From Nocardia neocaledoniensis (GTDB lineage Bacteria > Actinomycetota > Actinomycetes > Mycobacteriales > Mycobacteriaceae), in NCBI RefSeq assembly GCF_003182135.1, contig NZ_QGTL01000007.1, forward strand, positions 308,411 through 372,410: DNA of 64,000 nt, in the 5' to 3' direction. This document shows, piece after piece, positions 19,295 to 27,342 of this stretch. Positions within the stretch are counted from its first letter, which is position 1. Every line of letters begins with the position of its first letter. The position numbers and the translations under genes were made by a program. Under the pieces are notes generated by a model. It searched no databases. It was given only the letters and a program-made list of their open reading frames with translations, and was not told where the DNA came from.

Positions 19295-20068
19295 CTACTC
19301 CGGAAGCGGCATGATCTTGACGACCGTCGTCGTGATCCCGCCGACCACGAACCACAGCCGCAGCACCGGGCGCCCGGTCCGGTCACCCGGCTCGTGCCGC
19401 GCGCGCACCGTGATGTGCTCGCGCGCCAGCACCGGCGCCACGTACTCGATCACCGCGCGGTGCGGTCCCGCGACCAGCTTCGGGTAGTCGACCAGGAACT
19501 GCTCGACGGCCTGCCAGTAGCAGGTGTGGTTGACGTGGTTGTACTGGTCGATGTCGGTCGCGCGCACCGGGAAGGGCAGGTCGGTGTCGGATTCGCGCGG
19601 GGCCGGATCGGTGAGGTAGGGCCGCCAGCGCAGCCGGTGCTCGTCGGTGGATCTGGCCAGGTAGGCCAGGCCCTCGTCGGAGATCCGGGCGGGCAGGTTG
19701 CTCGACTCGCTGAGGTTGATCCAGAAACCCTCGGTCTCGATGAGGCCGCCGCCGTCGCTGCTGATCCGCGTGCGCATGTTCGTCCAGCGGGTCGACATGC
19801 TCGCGCACCAGCGCCGCAGGTGCACCTGATCGGGCCAGGTGATCGGCCGGATGACGTCGATGACCGTGCGTCGCACGATCCAGGTGGGGTCGGTGCGATG
19901 CAGTTCGGTCTGGTGCAGTTCGTCCCAGGAGATGTCTTGCAGGTAGCGCGCCACGGCGTCGAAGCGCAGCCGGTGATACGGATCCACGTCGCCAGCCCGG
20001 ACGGGCCACGCCGCGGCGAAGCCCATGCCCTCCTGGGGAAGCGGGGCCAGTGGCTGATCGAGTGACAC
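19295..20068 (-). CDS. acyl-ACP thioesterase family protein
   Basis: 257 residues with tandem hot-dog folds of the FatA/FatB type. The first half has RAGDVDPYHRLRFDAVARYLQDIS. The second has the catalytic-like motif ATDIDQYNHVNHTCYWQAVEQFL (Asp/Asn/His cluster). It hydrolyses acyl carrier protein thioesters to free fatty acids or acts on related acyl thioesters. The GTG start at 20068 is preceded by AAGGAG. It is divergent from the Ser/Thr kinase gene. Confidence 0.88.
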   Translation of the reverse strand: MSLDQPLAPLPQEGMGFAAAWPVRAGDVDPYHRLRFDAVARYLQDISWDELHQTELHRTDPTWIVRRTVIDVIRPITWPDQVHLRRWCASMSTRWTNMRTRISSDGGGLIETEGFWINLSESSNLPARISDEGLAYLARSTDEHRLRWRPYLTDPAPRESDTDLPFPVRATDIDQYNHVNHTCYWQAVEQFLVDYPKLVAGPHRAVIEYVAPVLAREHITVRARHEPGDRTGRPVLRLWFVVGGITTTVVKIMPLPE

Positions 20069-20187
20069 TTGTGCTCCTTGCGCGGCGCACCGGGGCGCGC
20101 CGCGACTTCTTGCGTAGTTCTGCAGACGACTTTACGGGTCGTGGATCACACCATGACAGACCTACCCGCTCCCGGTAGCCTGCAGGA

Positions 20188-21921
20188 ATGGTCGCCGGGG
20201 CGATGGCGGGCTCGATGTTCGGCCGCTATGAAATGCGTGGACTTCTCGGAGTCGGCGGAATGGGGGAGGTCTACGAGGCCTACGACACCTCCAAGAATCG
20301 CGTTGTCGCGGTGAAGGTGCTCAATCGGGAACTGGCCGCCGACCCGGTCTTCGTGCAGCGATTCCGCCGCGAATCCCAGGCGATGGCGAGCGTGCAGGAA
20401 CCGCATGTGATCCCCGTGCACGACTGGGGCGAGATCGACGGCGTGCTCTACATCGACATGCGTCTGGTCAAGGGCACCGACCTCAAGGACCGGCTGCAGC
20501 GGCACGGCAGGCTCACCCCCGGTGAAGCAGTCCAGGTGATCGAGCAGATCGCCGCCGCGCTCGACGCCGCGCACGAGACCGGCCTCGTGCACCGCGACGT
20601 GAAGCCGGCCAACATCCTGCTCACCAGCAACCTGTTCGCTTACCTGGTGGATTTCGGGATCGCGCACACCCCCACCGACCCCGCGCTCACCAGCACCGGC
20701 AGCGCCGTCGGCTCGATGGCCTACATGGCGCCGGAACGCTTCGACGAGGCCCCGCTGACCGGCGCGGTCGACACCTACGCGCTGACCTGCGTGCTCTACG
20801 AAAGCCTGGTCGGGCGGGTCCCGTACCCGGTGAACAGTCTCGCAGGGGCGATCGGCTCGCATCAGATGGCGCCGCCGCCGCGCCCGAGCGCCGTCGACCC
20901 CGCGCTGTCGGCCTTCGACGCGGTGATCGATCGCGGGATGGCCAAGCGGCCGGGGGAGCGCTACGCGACCCCGGGCGATCTCGGCCGCGCCGCCAGGGCC
21001 GCGCTCGTGCAGACCGAGCGCTCGGCGCCCTCGACGGTGCCCGGCCCGCGGGTGCCGGGGCCCGTCACCCCGGCGACCGCGCAGCCGCACTGGTCGGAAG
21101 TGCCTCCGCCGCCGACCGTTTCGGGGCCCCAGATCCTGGTCGACCGCACCGGGGCAGGGCAGCACGGGCAGCCGACCACCGGCCCTTCGCATCCGTCCGC
21201 CACCGTGCGGCAACCGACGCCGGCCGAGCGACCCGCGCACCCATCGGCCACCATGCGGCAACCCGCGCCCGGTCCCGCCTACCCGTCGGCCACGGTGCGA
21301 CAACCAGCGCCCAGCGGATACACCCACCCGTCCGCACCGTTACCCCTTCCGCCGCAACGCAATACGTCCACCCCGCTGCTGGCCGGCGCACTGGGCGCGC
21401 TGATCGTGGTCGCCGCGGTCGGCGTCGCGGTGTGGGTGATGCTCGACGTCGCGGACGACAAGCAGACCGTCGCCGGTCCCACGTCGACGGTCGGGGCCAC
21501 CCTCCCGCCGCCGGTGATCGACACGGTCAGCCAGGACGTGCCGACCACCCCGTACGAGCCGCCGCCCGCCACGACAACCGTGCCGCCGCTGCAGTCGAGC
21601 GTCTCCGGCGCCGACGGCCAGGGCTTCCTGTCCGGCCCGCGCTGCAACGACAACGACGCCGCGATGTCGATCGCCCGCACCACCGGTTCGAAGGTGGTCA
21701 TCTGCCACACCGGCGCCGGCCGCTACTACTACAAGGGCGCCAGGGCCAGTGACGGACTCGGGCTGGAACTCGACGATCCGGTGCCGACCGGCAACGGTGG
21801 CTTCACCGCGACCAACCCCACCGACGGCACCCGCTACCTGCTCACCGCCACCGGGCTGGTGATCACCAAGGACGGTGAGGTGCTCGCGAGCGAGCCGGTG
21901 ACCGAATTCGCCTACCGCTGA
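20188..21921 (+). CDS. membrane Ser/Thr protein kinase (Pkn type)
   Basis: 577 residues. Kinase domain about 12-275: glycine loop LLGVGGMGEVYEAYD, ATP-lysine in VVAVKVL, catalytic loop HRDVKPAN (Asp137), DFG in LVDFGIAHT, APE-like MAPERF. Then a Pro-rich linker of four roughly 15-residue repeats beginning HPSATVRQP (residues 335, 351, 365, and a shortened one at 380). One transmembrane helix follows (about 397-419) and an extracytoplasmic part with two cysteines (GPRCNDNDA and KVVICHTG) that may sense the envelope. ATG at 20188; an ATG at 20203 is an alternative. Repeated Ser/Thr in the linker could be autophosphorylation sites. Confidence 0.92.
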   Translation: MVAGAMAGSMFGRYEMRGLLGVGGMGEVYEAYDTSKNRVVAVKVLNRELAADPVFVQRFRRESQAMASVQEPHVIPVHDWGEIDGVLYIDMRLVKGTDLKDRLQRHGRLTPGEAVQVIEQIAAALDAAHETGLVHRDVKPANILLTSNLFAYLVDFGIAHTPTDPALTSTGSAVGSMAYMAPERFDEAPLTGAVDTYALTCVLYESLVGRVPYPVNSLAGAIGSHQMAPPPRPSAVDPALSAFDAVIDRGMAKRPGERYATPGDLGRAARAALVQTERSAPSTVPGPRVPGPVTPATAQPHWSEVPPPPTVSGPQILVDRTGAGQHGQPTTGPSHPSATVRQPTPAERPAHPSATMRQPAPGPAYPSATVRQPAPSGYTHPSAPLPLPPQRNTSTPLLAGALGALIVVAAVGVAVWVMLDVADDKQTVAGPTSTVGATLPPPVIDTVSQDVPTTPYEPPPATTTVPPLQSSVSGADGQGFLSGPRCNDNDAAMSIARTTGSKVVICHTGAGRYYYKGARASDGLGLELDDPVPTGNGGFTATNPTDGTRYLLTATGLVITKDGEVLASEPVTEFAYR

Positions 21922-21977
21922 GCTGTCCACCGGGATATGTTCGCGGTGTCAGGTGCCACGAAGAAGAGGTGTCAGGA

Positions 21978-22952
21978 ATGCGCGCAGCACAGGTCGCCAC
22001 GTTGGACGGACCGTCCGCGATCGAGATCGTCGACCTGCCGGAACCGGCGGCCTACCAGGGCGGCGTCCTCATCGACGTGCACGCGGCGGGCATCGCCTTC
22101 CCCGATGTGCTGATGACCCGCGGCCTCTACCAGATGAAGCCGGCGCTGCCGTTCGTCGTCGGCGGGGAGGTCGCCGGTGTGGTGCGCAGCGCGCCGGAGG
22201 GCTCGCCGCTGCGCCCGGGCGACCGGGTCGCCGCGCTCACCATGCTCGGCAATGCCGTGGCCGAGGTGACCGTCTCGCCCGAGCACGCCGTGTTCAAGCT
22301 GCCCGACAACGTCTCGCTCGAGGCGGGCGCGGGAATCCTGTTCAACGACCTCACCGTCCACTTCTGCCTCACCAAGCGCGGCCGGCTCGCCCAGGGCGAG
22401 ACGGTGCTGGTGCACGGCGCCGCGGGCGGCATCGGCACCTCGACCCTGCGCATGGCGAAGGCGCTGGGCGCGGGCCGGGTGATCGCGGTGGTGAGTACCG
22501 AGGCCAAGGCCCAGGTGGCCAAGGCCAACGGCGCCACCGACGTGGTGCTCGCCGACGGCTGGCTGGCCGCGGTCAAGGAGCTCACCGGGGGTCGTGGCGT
22601 CGACATCGTGCTCGATCCGGTCGGCGGCGACCGCTTCACCGACAGCGTCCGCTCGCTGGCCGGTGGCGGCAGGTTGCTGGTCGTCGGTTTCACCGCGGGC
22701 GAGATCCCGACGGTCAAGGTGAACCGGCTGCTGCTCAAGAACGTCGAGGTCGTCGGCGCGGCCTGGGGCGAATGGGTGATGAGCCACCCGACCTACCTCG
22801 CCGAACAGTGGGCCGAGGTCGAGCCGCTGCTGGCCTCGGGCGCCATCCCGGCGCCGGAGCCCGTGCTGTACCCGTTGGAGCGGACCGCCGAAGCGGTTGC
22901 GGCGCTGGACAACCGGACCGCGACCGGCAAGGTCGTCGTGCAGCTGCGCTGA
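21978..22952 (+). CDS. zinc-less quinone oxidoreductase (MDR family)
   Basis: 324 residues. Medium-chain reductase fold: N-terminal GroES-like half (ALPFVVGGEVAGVV) and NADPH-binding half with VLVHGAAGGIGTSTLRMAKALGA. The zinc-binding residues of alcohol dehydrogenases are missing, which fits the quinone/enoyl reductase group. The ATG at 21978 has a purine-rich AAGAAGAGG upstream; a GTG nine bases earlier is an alternative. It is followed 73 bp later by the AlkZ-like gene on the same strand. Confidence 0.9.
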   Translation: MRAAQVATLDGPSAIEIVDLPEPAAYQGGVLIDVHAAGIAFPDVLMTRGLYQMKPALPFVVGGEVAGVVRSAPEGSPLRPGDRVAALTMLGNAVAEVTVSPEHAVFKLPDNVSLEAGAGILFNDLTVHFCLTKRGRLAQGETVLVHGAAGGIGTSTLRMAKALGAGRVIAVVSTEAKAQVAKANGATDVVLADGWLAAVKELTGGRGVDIVLDPVGGDRFTDSVRSLAGGGRLLVVGFTAGEIPTVKVNRLLLKNVEVVGAAWGEWVMSHPTYLAEQWAEVEPLLASGAIPAPEPVLYPLERTAEAVAALDNRTATGKVVVQLR

Positions 22953-23025
22953 CCAGGGAACCCGGCACGGCACGGGTGTGTCGGAGGCAGTCGGTATCGT
23001 CCAGCACGCCAAGGGGAGGAGCCGC

Positions 23026-24138
23026 ATGCCACTGTCGAACAGGGTGCTGAACCGAACGCTGCTCGCGCGCCAGCATCTGCTCGAACGCTCGACGCTGAGC
23101 GTGCCGCGGATGTGCGAGCACCTGATCGGCCTGCAGGCCCAGGACGTGCCGCCGCCGTTCGTCGGGTTGTGGAGTCGCATCCAGGATTTCGATCCGGCGG
23201 CGGTGTCGGCTGGTCTGGAGGACCGCTCGCTGGTCCGGATCACCCTGATGCGCGGCACCATTCACCTCGTCACCCCGCCCGACGCGCTGCGCATCGCACC
23301 GCTCATCCAGCCGGAGCTGGAGAAAGTGCCCGCGCGCAAGGGTTTCAACTACGGGGCCATGGTCGGGCTCGACCTCGACGAGGTCCGCGCGCACGGCGAA
23401 GCGGTGCTCGGTGACGAGCCGATGTCCGCGGCCGCGCTGCGCGCCGAGGCCGCCCGGCTCTACCCGGATCGCGACGCGGGCGTGGTCGTCCAGACCTGGC
23501 TGTACCAGCTGCCGGTCCTGCAGACTCCGCCGCGCGGCCGCTGGCGCGACAGCAGCAAGCCGGTCTGGTCCCGGGTGCAGCCGTGGCTCGGCGCGCCGCT
23601 CGACCCCGGCTATCCGGTGGCGGAACTGATCCTGCGCTATCTGCGCGCCTTCGGGCCCGCCACCACCATGGACATGCAGACCTGGTCGCGTTTGCCCGCG
23701 ATGAAGCAGGCCGTGGCCGAGCTGGGCGACCGCGTCCGCACCTACACCGACGAGCGCGGGCGCACCCTCTACGACGCGGCCGACCTCGAACTCGCCGACC
23801 CCGAGCAGCCCGCGCCCGTGCGGTTGCTCGGCTGGTACGACAACGCGCTGCTGTCGCATCAGGACCGCGCGCGGATCACCGGCGACGACACCGCACCGCC
23901 GATGCGTGCCTTCGCCTCGTGGGTGTCGCCGGTGCTCATCGACGGTTTCCTGGCCGGCATGTACAAGGTCTTCGTGAAGTCGGGCACCGCGCGCCTGCGG
24001 ATCAGCCCGACCAGGAAATGGTCGAGAACCGAAGCCGCGCAGGTGGAATCGGAGGCCGCCGCCCTGCTGGCCTTCCTCGAACCCGAATCGGCGCCGGCGG
24101 TCGAGATCCTGGAACCCGGCGCGGACGTCCGGCCGTGA
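23026..24138 (+). CDS. HTH_42 (AlkZ-like) winged-helix DNA-binding protein
   Basis: 370 residues, the winged-helix family of YcaQ/AlkX and AlkZ. The N terminus NRVLNRTLLARQHLLER and the motif GLQAQDVPPPF are diagnostic. QAQ (Gln-x-Gln) near residue 41 corresponds to the catalytic motif of AlkZ-type DNA glycosylases, while the YcaQ group has Q-x-D. The bulk of the protein consists of tandem winged helices, ending with a basic SPTRKWSRTEAAQVESEAAALLAFL. AlkZ removes bulky alkyl adducts and crosslinks; this copy is not in a toxin gene cluster. The ATG has a good AAGGGGAGGA. Confidence 0.85.
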   Translation: MPLSNRVLNRTLLARQHLLERSTLSVPRMCEHLIGLQAQDVPPPFVGLWSRIQDFDPAAVSAGLEDRSLVRITLMRGTIHLVTPPDALRIAPLIQPELEKVPARKGFNYGAMVGLDLDEVRAHGEAVLGDEPMSAAALRAEAARLYPDRDAGVVVQTWLYQLPVLQTPPRGRWRDSSKPVWSRVQPWLGAPLDPGYPVAELILRYLRAFGPATTMDMQTWSRLPAMKQAVAELGDRVRTYTDERGRTLYDAADLELADPEQPAPVRLLGWYDNALLSHQDRARITGDDTAPPMRAFASWVSPVLIDGFLAGMYKVFVKSGTARLRISPTRKWSRTEAAQVESEAAALLAFLEPESAPAVEILEPGADVRP

Positions 24139-24145
24139 CACGGCT

Positions 24146-24177
24146 TTAACGTCGGGGCAACACTCGGTTCCTAAGGT
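24146..24177 (+). promoter_or_regulatory. GlnR-like box and possible -10 upstream of the amidohydrolase gene
   Basis: TTAAC-GTCGGG-GCAAC (24146-24161) matches 8 of 10 fixed positions of the actinobacterial GlnR pattern GTnAC-n6-GaAAC. TAAGGT (24172-24177) could be the -10. It lies about 100 bases before the start. A long stem (24148-24157 with 24181-24192) overlaps the same region. Nitrogen control of a nitrogen-scavenging gene would make sense; inference only. Confidence 0.4.
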
Positions 24178-24264
24178 CTTCCCCACGACGTTCATGGCTG
24201 CAACGGACGACGTGCACCGCTGAGACCGGCGGGCGAACCAGCCGCATCCGAGAGAGGTGCGCGC

Positions 24265-25578
24265 ATGGGTTCTTCCGCGTCCGTCGTCGTCACCGACGTC
24301 ACCGTCTACACCGAACAGGGCTGGGCCTCCGGCGAAGTCGTCGTCCGCGACGGTGTGGTCGTCGCGCTGGCGGCCGGGCCCGAACACGCCGACCTGCCCC
24401 GCTTCGACGGCGGCTCCGGCTACCTGCTCCCCGGCTTCGTCAACACCCACACCCACCTGCAGCAGGCGGTCCTGCGTGGCGTCGGCGAGGGCCTGCCGCT
24501 GCTCGAATGGTTGCGCTGCGTCGGCGAACACACCGTCGCCGCGACTCCCGAACAGACCTACCTCTCGGCGCTGGCGGGTGGCCTGGAGTTGTTGCGCAGC
24601 GGCGTGACCACGGTCGTGGAGCACCTGTGGCCCAACCCCTCCGACGAGATCCATCAGGCCATGATCCGGGCCCTCGACGAACTCGGCATCCGGGTGGTGC
24701 TCGGCCGCGGCATCGCCGATCGCGCCGACAGCACCCGCAAGTGGGGCCTGGACCCGCGCCTGCTGCAACCACTCGACGAGGCGCTGGCGCACGTCGACGC
24801 CCTGGACAAGCAGTTGGTCGGCACCCGGATCACCACGGCACTGGCCGTGCCCAACCCGCGCTGCCTCACTCCCGACGGCATGGCCGCCGCCCGCGAATAC
24901 GCCGGGGCCACCGGCAAGATGGTGTCGATCCACCTGCTGGAGACCACCACCGACGAGGACATGTGCCGGTTGCACGCGGGCACCGGCGCCGTCGACTACC
25001 TCGACGCGAGCGGCTTCCTCTGGGACCGCACGCTGGCCGTGCACTGCGTCAACCTCGACGCCGCGGGACGCGCGGTCCTCGCCGAGCGCGGCGTGACGGT
25101 GTCCTACAACCCGGTGTCCAACATGCGGCTCGGCAGCGGCGTCGCGCCCGTGCCGCAGATGCTGGCCGCGGGCATCGACGTCACCCTCGGCGTCGACGGC
25201 GCCGCGAGCAACGACACCCAGGACATGCTGCTCGCCCTGCGCCTCGGCGCGTTCCTGCAGCGTGCGGCACACCGGCGGGCCGATCTGCTCGACGCCCACC
25301 AGATGCTGCGGATGGCGACCGGCGCGGCGGGCCGAGCGGTCGGCGGCCCCACCCACACCGGCATCGCCGTCGGCGATCGCGCCGACCTCACCCTGGTCCG
25401 CTTCGATCGCGACTTCGCCTGCCTGCCGGTCCTCGACCCCGGCGCCACCCTGCTCACCGCGGCCTCGCCGCGCGTGATCGACACGGTGTGGGTCGACGGT
25501 GAGGCCGTCCTCCGCGACGGCCGCAGCACCCGCGTCGACGCCGACGACCTCACGCAGCGCCTGATTCGCATGCGCTGA
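24265..25578 (+). CDS. amidohydrolase (TRZ/ATZ, 8-oxoguanine/SAH deaminase-like)
   Basis: 437 residues. Metal-dependent aminohydrolase barrel with ligands visible: His62 and His64 in NTHTHLQQ, His223 in VSIHLLET, His260 in LAVHCVN, Asp311 in LGVDGAASND. The motif VSYNPVSNMRLGSG is typical of deaminases acting on ring amines (triazines, 8-oxoguanine, S-adenosylhomocysteine). A composite metallo-hydrolase end domain closes the protein (VIDTVWVDGEAVLRDG). It lies upstream of an ABC importer, an oxygenase and a GntR gene, suggesting a pathway for an imported nitrogen heterocycle. Start ATG with GAGAGAGG. Confidence 0.9.
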   Translation: MGSSASVVVTDVTVYTEQGWASGEVVVRDGVVVALAAGPEHADLPRFDGGSGYLLPGFVNTHTHLQQAVLRGVGEGLPLLEWLRCVGEHTVAATPEQTYLSALAGGLELLRSGVTTVVEHLWPNPSDEIHQAMIRALDELGIRVVLGRGIADRADSTRKWGLDPRLLQPLDEALAHVDALDKQLVGTRITTALAVPNPRCLTPDGMAAAREYAGATGKMVSIHLLETTTDEDMCRLHAGTGAVDYLDASGFLWDRTLAVHCVNLDAAGRAVLAERGVTVSYNPVSNMRLGSGVAPVPQMLAAGIDVTLGVDGAASNDTQDMLLALRLGAFLQRAAHRRADLLDAHQMLRMATGAAGRAVGGPTHTGIAVGDRADLTLVRFDRDFACLPVLDPGATLLTAASPRVIDTVWVDGEAVLRDGRSTRVDADDLTQRLIRMR

Positions 25579-25606
25579 TTGTTAATACGCCAGAAACGAA
25601 CCACAC

Positions 25607-25660
25607 ATTGCATGTAATTCGGTGAAGTCAGACTGATGTCGACCAAAGGTTGCACGCAAT
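25607..25660 (+). promoter_or_regulatory. paired 12-bp boxes upstream of the ABC operon (candidate GntR sites)
   Basis: ATTGCATGTAAT (25607-25618) and GTTGCACGCAAT (25649-25660) share the pattern RTTGCAYGYAAT, each near-palindromic, with starts exactly 42 bp apart (four helical turns). The region is unusually AT-rich and precedes the GTG of the ATPase gene. Binding by the GntR-family protein encoded at the end of the operon is proposed. Confidence 0.5.
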
Positions 25661-25682
25661 ATCGCAGAGAAGGTGAATCACG

Positions 25683-26468
25683 GTGACGCTCTACGGCACG
25701 GTGAACGACGCCGACGCGAGGACGCTGCTCTCCGGCCTGGAGGTCTCCTTCGCCGGTGTCAGCAAGCGCTTCGGCGGCGACCAGGGCACGCTCGCGCTGA
25801 CCGAGATCGACCTCGATCTGCGCGAAGGCGAATTCGTCGCGGTGGTCGGACCCTCCGGCTGCGGCAAGTCGACGCTGCTGCGCCTGGCCGCGGGCCTGGA
25901 ACCGGTGAGCGCCGGATCGGTCGCGGTGAAGACCGATTCGATCGGCTTCATCTTCCAGGAGGCCACCCTGCTGCCCTGGCGCAAGGTGCGCCGCAATGTC
26001 GAACTCTCGGCCGAACTCGCCGGCATCGACAGGTCGGTGCGCCGCGAGCGGGTCGCCAGGGCGATCGAGGCCGTCGGGCTGGCCGACTTCGCGAACAAGC
26101 TGCCGCACCAGCTCTCCGGCGGCATGCGCATGCGGGTGTCGCTGGCCAGAGCGCTCGCACTGGAACCGCGGCTGATGCTGCTCGACGAGCCCTTCGGCGC
26201 GCTCGACGAGATGACCAGGCTGAACATGCAGGAGGAACTGCTGCGGCTCTACCGCGACAACGCCTTCACCGCGCTGTTCATCACCCACTCGGTCTCCGAG
26301 GCCGTGTTCCTCGCCGCCCGCGTGGTGGTGATGTCGGCCAGGCCCGGCCGTGTCCACGAGGTGATCGACGTCGACCTGCCCTACCCGCGGGACCGGGAGC
26401 TGCGCTTCCAGCCCGCCTTCACCGCCCTCGTCTCGCGCGTCTCGCGCTCGCTGAAAGAGGCTGCCTGA
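25683..26468 (+). CDS. ABC transporter ATP-binding protein (nitrate/sulfonate/taurine type)
   Basis: 261 residues. Walker A GPSGCGKST, Q-loop FQEATLLPW, signature LSGGMRMRVSLARAL, Walker B LMLLDEPFGALDE, H-loop FITHSVSEAVFLA. The pattern matches the SsuB/TauB/NrtD group that powers import of small organic compounds. GTG start with GAGAAGG. The stop and the next start share a base (TGATG), so it is coupled to the permease gene. Confidence 0.93.
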   Translation: MTLYGTVNDADARTLLSGLEVSFAGVSKRFGGDQGTLALTEIDLDLREGEFVAVVGPSGCGKSTLLRLAAGLEPVSAGSVAVKTDSIGFIFQEATLLPWRKVRRNVELSAELAGIDRSVRRERVARAIEAVGLADFANKLPHQLSGGMRMRVSLARALALEPRLMLLDEPFGALDEMTRLNMQEELLRLYRDNAFTALFITHSVSEAVFLAARVVVMSARPGRVHEVIDVDLPYPRDRELRFQPAFTALVSRVSRSLKEAA

Positions 26469-27316
26469 TGGTCAGTATCGCGGCCCGTGCCGCCACCCCC
26501 GCCGCCGCGCGCCCGAAGCTGCCGACGGCATCGATCCGCGCGATCGGGAAATCGCTTGTCGCGCCCGCTGTCTCGATCACGCTGGCGCTCGGCGCCTGGT
26601 ACGCGGTGTCGATGCTGCTGCTCAGCGAGAGCCGCCGGTTCCTGCTGCCGCCACCGCACGTGGTGTTCCGCGAATCGCTGGCCGACCCCGCCAAGCTCGC
26701 GGTGATGGGCGAGGCGCTGGCGGTGACGGCCAGGGTCGCGATCACCGGCCTGCTGATCTCGGCCGTCCTCGGCGTCGCCATCGCGGTGCTGATGAGCCAG
26801 GCCAAGCCGATCGAAAAGGTCGTCTACCCGTATGCCGTGGTGCTGCAAGCTATTCCGGTGCTGGCGGTGGTGCCGCTGATCGGTCTGTGGCTCGGCTACG
26901 GCTTCGCCGCGCGCACCACGGTGTGCGTGCTGATCGCCATCCACCCGATCATCGCGATGACGCTGTTCGGCATCAAATCCGTCGACGCCAACCTCCAGGA
27001 ACTGTTCACACTCGGTCGCGCGGGACGGCTGCGCAGGCTGTGGTCGCTGCAGCTGCCCGCCGCGCTCCCGTCGACACTGACCGGATTGCGCACCGCCGCC
27101 GGGCTTTCCGTCACCGGCGCGATCATCGGCGACATGTTCTTCGCGCAGGGCAAACCGGGCATCGGCACCCTGCTCGACACCTACCGGGCCCGCTTGCAAT
27201 CGGAGGACCTGATCGGCGCGCTGCTGCTGGCCGCGCTGTTCGGCGTGCTCGTGTTCACCGTCTTCACCGTGGTGCAGAAGGTCAGCGTCGGTCGCTGGCA
27301 CAACTCCGCGCACTAG
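26468..27316 (+). CDS. ABC transporter permease (nitrate/sulfonate/taurine type)
   Basis: 282 residues with about six transmembrane helices. The cytoplasmic coupling loop is recognisable (ELFTLGRAGRLRRLWSLQLPAALPSTLTGLR). It is the membrane partner of the preceding ATPase. The basic, Ala-rich N terminus before the first helix (LVAPAVSITLALGAWYAVSML) is unremarkable. It shares a base with the upstream stop. Confidence 0.92.
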   Translation: MVSIAARAATPAAARPKLPTASIRAIGKSLVAPAVSITLALGAWYAVSMLLLSESRRFLLPPPHVVFRESLADPAKLAVMGEALAVTARVAITGLLISAVLGVAIAVLMSQAKPIEKVVYPYAVVLQAIPVLAVVPLIGLWLGYGFAARTTVCVLIAIHPIIAMTLFGIKSVDANLQELFTLGRAGRLRRLWSLQLPAALPSTLTGLRTAAGLSVTGAIIGDMFFAQGKPGIGTLLDTYRARLQSEDLIGALLLAALFGVLVFTVFTVVQKVSVGRWHNSAH

Positions 27317-27342
27317 CCGTCACCCGCACAAGAGGATCAACC

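Noticed and set aside
17476..19386. Antisense open frame of 636 codons opposite fprB
   Set aside because: fprB is unambiguous; the opposite frame is Arg/Gly/Val-rich with no motif.
24148..24264. Possible riboswitch in the leader of the amidohydrolase gene
   Set aside because: A stem and CTGAGA are present, but the rest of a TPP or guanidine aptamer is missing; a GlnR-type promoter explains the region better.
22735..25356. Antisense open frame of 873 codons across three genes
   Set aside because: It crosses several recognisable genes on the other strand and has no domain character; a GC-rich shadow.
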